16,150 bases of DNA. It comes from Patescibacteria group bacterium. Lineage in GTDB: Bacteria > Patescibacteriota > Gracilibacteria > UM-FILTER-43-11. How positions within the stretch are numbered: the first letter of the stretch is position 1; every line of letters starts with the position of its first letter. Positions 11,830 to 16,150 of the stretch are shown here, one piece after another. The DNA lies in contig JAJDCE010000007.1 in NCBI GenBank assembly GCA_029260985.1, positions 1 through 16,150 on the forward strand. The letters run 5' to 3'. The position numbers and the translations under genes are program-made. The notes beneath the pieces are model-generated. The model was given only the letters and a program-made list of their open reading frames with translations. It did no database searches and was not told where the DNA came from.

Positions 11830-12802
11830 CATTGTTTAATTCAGATTTGGCATTTTCAAGTAAGGCTTCAAGTATTTGAATGCGGGCTATAGGGTCATCC
11901 GGAAGTGTTAACTGTTTACTGTCGCTGGATGCCTCTTGTTTGTCAGACCTAATAAGCTCCTTAGCTATTTGTTCTCCAGTCATGCTTTTTGCTCCAGCTG
12001 GAGCTTTAGCTTTGTCCTTTTCAGGCATTACCATCCCAGTTTCAAAGGAGATTGCTCGGTTTCTGTTCCCGGCTTTATCTCCGACTTTTGAGTGATAGAG
12101 TGCAGTGTCTGCAGCCTTTCGCATATCTTCTTCAGTATTTCTTATCTTTTGATCAAAACTTGTAACTCCAGCGGATATGGTTACGGGTGGAAAATCTCGA
12201 TTTTTTGTCCTTTCTTCTATAGCTTTTACTAGTTTATCTGCGGTTATTTTAGTTCCTTCTATGTCTGTGCTGGATAAAACTACCATAAACTCCTCTCCTC
12301 CATATCGGGCTACAAGGTCTACTTCATCACGGGTTTCTTCTTCTAGAATTTGAGCCACTTCTCTTAGGACTACATCTCCTACATCATGCCCATGATCGTC
12401 GTTGAATTTTTTGAAATGATCAATGTCGATCATGATTAAGCCAAAAGGTTCTCCATAACGGCTGGCTTGAGCGATATCAAGATTCATTCGCTCTACGTAG
12501 GCTCGTGTATTGGCAATTCCTGTTAATTTGTCTGTTCGGGCTTCTAGCTCAGCTTCTCGCTTTTCTTTGTAAAGAGTGTCATTCTCGAGCAATAGTCTCT
12601 TATTTTCTCGTTGAGTTTCAATTTCTCTCAACATCAAAATGGCATGTTCTTTGCATGCTTCGAGGGGCCATCCTTTTTCCATGCGCACCATTTCAGCCAT
12701 TCTGTCCGTCAGATGCACTTGTTCATCTGTAACCTCAAGATTTCTCTTTACAATATCCCTTATATTTTGAGTCGGTTCCATAAATAAGATCCGATTCTCC
12801 AT
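11798..12802 (-). CDS. Soluble GGDEF diguanylate cyclase
   Basis: From ATG 12802 this encodes 334 residues with no membrane segment. A charged helical N terminus with coiled-coil character (residues about 20-90) precedes the GGDEF domain. The domain has DKLTGIANTRA (91-101), the metal-binding FGLIMIDIDHFKKFNDDHGH (120-139) and RYGGEEF (166-172). The active GGEEF site and metal Asp are intact, so it should make cyclic di-GMP from two GTP. The I-site RxxD for product inhibition appears lost: the four residues before LVARY are DEVD. Acidic and helical segments form the C terminus, another possible coiled coil. GTG 12859 and ATG 12781 are alternative starts. It ends in TAG, overlapping the + strand gene by 32 bp. 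Confidence 0.88.
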   Translation of the reverse strand: MENRILFMEPTQNIRDIVKRNLEVTDEQVHLTDRMAEMVRMEKGWPLEACKEHAILMLREIETQRENKRLLLENDTLYKEKREAELEARTDKLTGIANTRAYVERMNLDIAQASRYGEPFGLIMIDIDHFKKFNDDHGHDVGDVVLREVAQILEEETRDEVDLVARYGGEEFMVVLSSTDIEGTKITADKLVKAIEERTKNRDFPPVTISAGVTSFDQKIRNTEEDMRKAADTALYHSKVGDKAGNRNRAISFETGMVMPEKDKAKAPAGAKSMTGEQIAKELIRSDKQEASSDSKQLTLPDDPIARIQILEALLENAKSELNNANQKRTGTEG

Positions 12803-12884
12803 TGAGCTTGGGGTTTGATTGTTTTGGTGATTTGGGATGCAGTGACTTAGGCGGGGCACAGGTTTATTTTAGTTTTAGTTTGTT

Positions 12885-12913
12885 ATTATACCAAAAAAAG
12901 GGCAAAAAAGCAA
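12885..12913 (-). promoter_or_regulatory. Extended -10 promoter of the GGDEF gene
   Basis: On the minus strand: TTGCTT (12908-12913), a 17-bp spacer, and TATAAT (12885-12890) preceded by TGG. It matches the VirB4 promoter in -35, spacing and extended -10. The start point near 12878 leaves a leader of about 76 nt to ATG 12802. Confidence 0.7.
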
Positions 12914-12934
12914 GTCTTTTACCTCTGTACAACT

Positions 12935-13990
12935 TTAAATGCCACCGTTGCCCATGCCGAGGAGGCCGATGATCATTCCAATGACTGAGAACATGGCGCC
13001 TATGATCCAGAGGCGCATGGTGATTTTGGCTTCACCCCAGCCTTTTTTCTCGTAATGATGATGCAATGGGGCAATGAGAAAGACCTTTTTTTTGAAAAGC
13101 TTTTTTGAAGTGACTTGGATGATGACTGAAAGGGTTTCTATGACGAAGACAAAACCGACAATTAATAGAACTATCATGGAGTCGGTCATCATGGCGATCA
13201 CCCCTAAAGTGGCTCCATAAGCCAGTGAGCCAGTGTCTCCCATATAAAACAGGGCTGGAGGGACATTGTTCCATAAGAAAGCTAGAATTGAACCGATCAG
13301 AAGGCCGCAAAAAATGGCTAGAATGATGAGCCCCTTTGCGTAGGCGATAGCTCCGAATGCGGTGAGCGCTAATACCAAAAGACCACCTGCTAATCCATCT
13401 AATCCATCAGTGATGTTTACTGCATTTGAGGTGGATACAATTACTAGCATAAAGAGAGGGATGTACCATAAGCCGATGTCGAAATCGCCCATGCGGGGGA
13501 TATGAATGGTGGTGTAGCCTAGTTTGTAGTAAAACCAAACACCTCCCAGGATCGCAAAAAGTGTGAGTAGTAAGAATTTGGGTTTTGCCTTTATCCCTTT
13601 TCCACCTTTGAATTGCTTAATATTGAAAAGATCATCAACGGCTCCAAGGATTCCGACTGCGACAAGGGTAAAAAGAGGTAAATAAACCTCTCCACGATTC
13701 AAGAGTGATTTTGGCAGAACCCCAAGTAGGGCTAATAGTCTTGAAAAGGCGATCACGATTAACACTGCTCCCCACATCACGACACCTCCCATCGTTGGAG
13801 TTCCTGTTTTTTTGGAGTGAAGTTCACGAAATATTGTGGCTTCTTTTCCATCAATGCTCACATCACGGATTTGTTTTCCTAATTTGAATTTTTTTGCCAA
13901 CTTCAGATAAAGAGGAGTGATGGCCAGTGTTACCAAAAACGCTAGAGCAGACCAGCCGAAGATTGCGATTAAGTTGGGAACGTGGGTCAT
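12935..13990 (-). CDS. mraY: Phospho-N-acetylmuramoyl-pentapeptide transferase
   Basis: Encodes 351 residues with about ten membrane spans. MraY moves phospho-MurNAc-pentapeptide from UDP to undecaprenyl phosphate, making lipid I on the inner membrane face. Diagnostic motifs are KKTGTPTMGG (60-69), AVDD (117-120), NITDGLDGLAGG (192-203), MGDTGS (250-255) and APLHHHYEKKGW (307-318). All catalytic Asp and His residues I know of in the family are present. The length is normal. Here the gene lies between dnaB and a GGDEF gene rather than in the usual mur/dcw cluster. It starts 80 nt after dnaB; an 8-bp repeat array runs right up to its ATG, leaving no room for a Shine-Dalgarno site. Co-transcription with dnaB is likely, since no promoter is visible in the gap. 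Confidence 0.96.
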   Translation of the reverse strand: MTHVPNLIAIFGWSALAFLVTLAITPLYLKLAKKFKLGKQIRDVSIDGKEATIFRELHSKKTGTPTMGGVVMWGAVLIVIAFSRLLALLGVLPKSLLNRGEVYLPLFTLVAVGILGAVDDLFNIKQFKGGKGIKAKPKFLLLTLFAILGGVWFYYKLGYTTIHIPRMGDFDIGLWYIPLFMLVIVSTSNAVNITDGLDGLAGGLLVLALTAFGAIAYAKGLIILAIFCGLLIGSILAFLWNNVPPALFYMGDTGSLAYGATLGVIAMMTDSMIVLLIVGFVFVIETLSVIIQVTSKKLFKKKVFLIAPLHHHYEKKGWGEAKITMRLWIIGAMFSVIGMIIGLLGMGNGGI

Positions 13991-14030
13991 TCTATTTATC
14001 TATTTTTCTATTTATCTATTGTTCTATTTT
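13991..14030 (-). repeat. Degenerate 8-bp tandem array directly before mraY
   Basis: On the + strand TCTATT recurs at 13991, 13999, 14007, 14015 and 14023, followed by TA, TT, TA, GT and TT. In gene direction each unit is a variant of AAAATAGA, and the last base touches the mraY ATG. TAG falls in all three frames ahead of the start. The core equals that of the array at 7739-7770. Confidence 0.85.
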
Positions 14031-14041
14031 AGGATATACCC

Positions 14042-14072
14042 AAATAGTAAATAGAGAAATAGAGGAATAATT
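14042..14072. repeat. Inverted-orientation 8-bp array at the dnaB stop
   Basis: On the + strand AAATAG recurs at 14042, 14049 and 14057, with a decayed unit GAATAA at 14065. The spacings are 7, 8 and 8. It is the reverse complement of the array at 13991-14030, 11 nt away, and runs into the dnaB stop (14071-14073). The two arrays together can fold into a long AT-rich stem between the dnaB and mraY cistrons. Confidence 0.65.
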
Positions 14073-15447
14073 AGGTGAGGTTTTCGATGACGTGGCGGTG
14101 GTCGACGTCGTAAAAGCGCATTTGAGTTTTATCGAATTTAAGCTCTGCTTTGCCGGTAGGGCCATTTCGGTGTTTTCGGATAAAAACTTCGGTTATCCCT
14201 ATTTCATCTTCAGTTAGATTCTCTTCGTAATAGTCTTTGCGATAAAGCATCATTACTACGTCAGCGTCTTGCTCAATGGCACCTGATTCACGAAGGTCGG
14301 AGAGTTGGGGTATTTTGGGGTTTCTGAGCTCCACTGCACGCGATAGCTGAGAGAGGGCAATAATGGGCACTCGCAATTCTCGACCAAGCTCTTTTAGAGA
14401 TCTGGAAATTTCAGATATTTCCTGTACTCGGTTGGCTTGATAAGAGGCATTTCCGGTGCTCATAAGCTGTAAGTAATCCAGAACAATCAGATCTAGGCCA
14501 TGCTCCATTTGAAGCCGCCTAGCCTTTGCTTTCAATTGGGCGATCGACATGCCCACGGAGTCATCAATGTAAATATTGCCCTGGTTGAGCTTATCCATAA
14601 CTTCTCCCATGTTTTGGAAGTCTTTGTCGCTCAGGCGTCCATGTTGAAGTTTCCAAGAGTCAACTCCAAGCATAGAGCAAAAAAGGCGGTCAACGAGCTG
14701 TTCTTTGGACATTTCCAGAGAAAAAATGCCAACAGTCTTCTTTTTGTTGCTTTCTACAGCGACTTTTTGGGCGATGGACAGTGCTAGCGCTGTTTTACCC
14801 ATGCTGGGTCTCGCTGCTAAGATGATAAGATCTGAGGGTTGCATACCCGATAATATCTTGTCGATGGCGGTGTATCCAGTGGGTACTCCTCTACTTTTAT
14901 CCTTATCTTCTGCGTGGTGAAGCTCGGCGAATTCTTCGAATCGTTCAACCAATACTTCTTTGACATGGATAAAGCGGTCTTTCAAAAAGGTTTGAGAGAT
15001 GCCAAACACTTCCTTTTCAGATTTCTCCAGAAGGTTTTCAATGTTCTCATCTTCATTGTACCCACAGGCTGTGATTACACTTCCTGCTTTAATCATTTTG
15101 CGTAAAGTTGACTTACTTTTAACGATTTGGGCGTACTTGAAAACGTGAGTGGAGGTTGGAACTGATGAAGTGAGTTCAGCCAGATACGCTGGGCCGCCTA
15201 TTACTTCTATCTTTTTACGCTCCTCCAATAAATTTGCCAGAGTTAAAAGATCTACGGGGTCATGTCGGCTGTAGAGGTCATTGATAGCTTCAAAAATGAT
15301 CTTGTGAATATCATAATAAAAATCTTCTGGCTTCAACACATCAGCAATTTTAATAATGGCATCTTTATCGATCAGAATAGAGCCTAATACGGATTGTTCA
15401 GCTTCTTTACTGTGAGGTGGTATTTTGGTGACTGTTTCTTGAGCCAT
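14071..15447 (-). CDS. dnaB: Replicative DNA helicase DnaB
   Basis: Encodes 458 residues, the usual length for the replicative helicase that unwinds the fork as a hexamer. The N-terminal domain (about 8-110) opens with PPHSKEAEQSVLGSILID. A linker leads to the RecA-like domain: GVPTGYTAIDKILSGMQPSD (187-206), Walker A ARPSMGKTAL (212-221), FSLEMS (242-247), Walker B LIVLDYLQLM (320-329), the SQLSR loop (366-370) and a DLRESGAIEQDADVV segment (384-398). No intein interrupts the Walker sites, a common intein position in dnaB. A possible promoter is at 15517-15545, leaving a leader of about 62 nt whose last part is a weak 8-bp array touching the ATG. Confidence 0.97.
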   Translation of the reverse strand: MAQETVTKIPPHSKEAEQSVLGSILIDKDAIIKIADVLKPEDFYYDIHKIIFEAINDLYSRHDPVDLLTLANLLEERKKIEVIGGPAYLAELTSSVPTSTHVFKYAQIVKSKSTLRKMIKAGSVITACGYNEDENIENLLEKSEKEVFGISQTFLKDRFIHVKEVLVERFEEFAELHHAEDKDKSRGVPTGYTAIDKILSGMQPSDLIILAARPSMGKTALALSIAQKVAVESNKKKTVGIFSLEMSKEQLVDRLFCSMLGVDSWKLQHGRLSDKDFQNMGEVMDKLNQGNIYIDDSVGMSIAQLKAKARRLQMEHGLDLIVLDYLQLMSTGNASYQANRVQEISEISRSLKELGRELRVPIIALSQLSRAVELRNPKIPQLSDLRESGAIEQDADVVMMLYRKDYYEENLTEDEIGITEVFIRKHRNGPTGKAELKFDKTQMRFYDVDHRHVIENLT

Positions 15448-15485
15448 AGGAATATAGGATAACGAAATAGCGACACAACGATTTG
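15446..15485 (-). repeat. Weak 8-bp periodic tract at the dnaB start
   Basis: On the + strand ATAGG stands at 15446 and 15454, and CGA at 15463, 15471 and 15479, all nearly in one 8-bp register. The unit has drifted along the tract, so this is less sure than the other arrays. The first unit overlaps the dnaB ATG (15445-15447). Confidence 0.45.
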
Positions 15486-15516
15486 AGACGTTTTAGGTTT
15501 GTTTTTTAGTGAATGA

Positions 15517-15545
15517 AGTTTAGCGTCTTTGGCTTTTTCGGGCAA
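15517..15545 (-). promoter_or_regulatory. Possible promoter of dnaB
   Basis: On the minus strand: TTGCCC (15540-15545), a 17-bp spacer and TAAACT (15517-15522), each matching 4 of 6 consensus bases. The -35 is one arm of the inverted repeat GGGCAA-GAG-TTGCCC (15540-15554), which could be an operator. Confidence 0.35.
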
Positions 15546-15588
15546 GAGTTGCCCCTTTGAATTCACTTGCACAAAATCGTTTTTATTT

Positions 15589-15620
15589 AAAAAACCCAGC
15601 CCCGACAAATCGGGGCTGGG
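15589..15620 (-). terminator. Rho-independent terminator of recA
   Basis: CCCAGCCCCGA (15595-15605) and TCGGGGCTGGG (15610-15620) form a perfect 11-bp stem with a 4-nt loop. On the minus strand six T (15594-15589) follow. It lies 13 nt past the recA stop, so recA ends its own unit and dnaB starts anew. Confidence 0.92.
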
Positions 15621-15633
15621 TACAAAATTAGGA

Positions 15634-16150
15634 TTATTTAGTTGCTTTTGCTGTAGGTTTTTTGTCTGTACTTTTCGATAAACTCAGAGCTTCGTAGCGC
15701 AGTGATTTATCGATTTCTCCGAATATTTTTACATTTTCTTTTAAGAAAGTTTTTGCGTTCTCACGTCCTTGGCCTATTTTGGTCACATTATAAGTGTAAA
15801 AAGCGCCGGATTTGGTGATAATTCCTTTTTTAACCGCTGTGTCCAAAAGGTCACCACTTTTGCTGATTCCTTCGTTAAACATGATGTCGAATTCGGCTTG
15901 TTTGAAAGGAGGGGCAATTTTGTTTTTCACCACTTTCACCCGAACCCGATTTCCAGAAATTTCTTTATCATCACCTGTTCCTGAATTGATTTTGTCGATT
16001 CGGCGAATATCGAGTCGTACAGAGGAATAAAATTTAAGAGCATTCCCCCCTGTAGTGGTTTCCGGATTTCCGAACATTACACCAATTTTCATGCGGAGCT
16101 GATTCAGGAAAATCACAGAGGTTCCTGTTTTTGAGATGATGGAGGTTAAT
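15634..16150 (-). CDS. recA: RecA recombinase, C-terminal part
   Basis: The frame is open to the window edge and shows 171 residues of the C-terminal half. RecA forms filaments on single-stranded DNA for strand exchange and triggers LexA cleavage. Motifs seen are TSVIFLNQLRMKIGVMFG (central core, Walker B lies just beyond the edge side), the L2-type PETTTGGNALKFYSSVRLDI, then VKNKIAPPFKQAEFDIMFNEGISKSGDLLD, which I list as positions about 76-105 of the visible part. The end is basic (KKPTAKATK), unlike the acidic tail of E. coli RecA that restrains its activity. The 5' half with Walker A is outside the window. A strong terminator follows the stop. Confidence 0.96.
   Translation of the reverse strand, partial: LTSIISKTGTSVIFLNQLRMKIGVMFGNPETTTGGNALKFYSSVRLDIRRIDKINSGTGDDKEISGNRVRVKVVKNKIAPPFKQAEFDIMFNEGISKSGDLLDTAVKKGIITKSGAFYTYNVTKIGQGRENAKTFLKENVKIFGEIDKSLRYEALSLSKSTDKKPTAKATK

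Noticed and set aside
15384..15608. 74-residue minus-strand ORF across the dnaB start
   Set aside because: It overlaps dnaB in another frame and runs through the recA terminator and dnaB leader; no protein-like pattern.

Overview
The window reads as a chromosomal segment of a small-genome bacterium, most plausibly from the Candidate Phyla Radiation (Patescibacteria, perhaps the Peregrinibacteria side). The reasons are compact gene packing, a lone VirB4-like ATPase, many short unrecognised proteins, few Shine-Dalgarno sites and AT-rich DNA. This lineage call is inference. The genetic code looks standard: TGA ends the first gene, and TAG ends rnhB and the GGDEF gene. Gracilibacteria-type UGA recoding is therefore not supported.

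Layout. 1-1780 (+): the end of a DUF1361 membrane protein, an acylphosphatase joined to it by an ATGA overlap, and an N-formylglutamate amidohydrolase-family protein. 1810-2655 (-): a secreted HEIGH zinc metallopeptidase gene cut by one in-frame TAG, with 58 sense codons surviving beyond it. A divergent promoter region separates it from a Wzx/MATE-type flippase and rnhB (+, 2826-4993). 5220-7388 (+): a lipoprotein of 722 residues with about eleven EGF-like modules. It is visibly GC-richer than everything around it, has the one strong Shine-Dalgarno site in the window, and sits between a large hairpin and a bidirectional terminator. 7447-8945: a histidine-rich small protein (-), tRNA-Val (-), tRNA-Glu (+) and two unrecognised small proteins (+). 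8988-11255 (-): VirB4/TraC-like ATPase. 11467-11829 (+): small unknown protein whose 3' end overlaps a convergent diguanylate cyclase (-, 11798-12802). 12935-16150 (-): mraY, dnaB and the 3' part of recA.

How the genes fit together. The minus-strand right half carries housekeeping functions (recombination, replicative helicase, lipid I synthesis). The left half is a patchwork of envelope and metabolic genes. Flippase, MraY, the peptidase, the EGF lipoprotein and the VirB4 ATPase all concern the cell envelope or surface. The cyclase suggests c-di-GMP signalling. No obvious multi-gene pathway is assembled here.

The most unusual signal is outside the genes. At least seven junctions carry short degenerate tandem arrays with a strict 7-bp or 8-bp period. 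The 7-bp arrays start within 8 nt of a + strand stop codon; three of the four 8-bp arrays sit directly in front of a - strand start codon and the fourth overlaps the dnaB stop. Units keep a fixed core (TAAG, TAAT, GGAG or AATAGA-like) and vary elsewhere. In five of eight arrays the period rotates a stop triplet through all three frames. The other main points of interest are the EGF lipoprotein cassette, the internal TAG, and a near-identical extended -10 promoter in front of the VirB4 and GGDEF genes.
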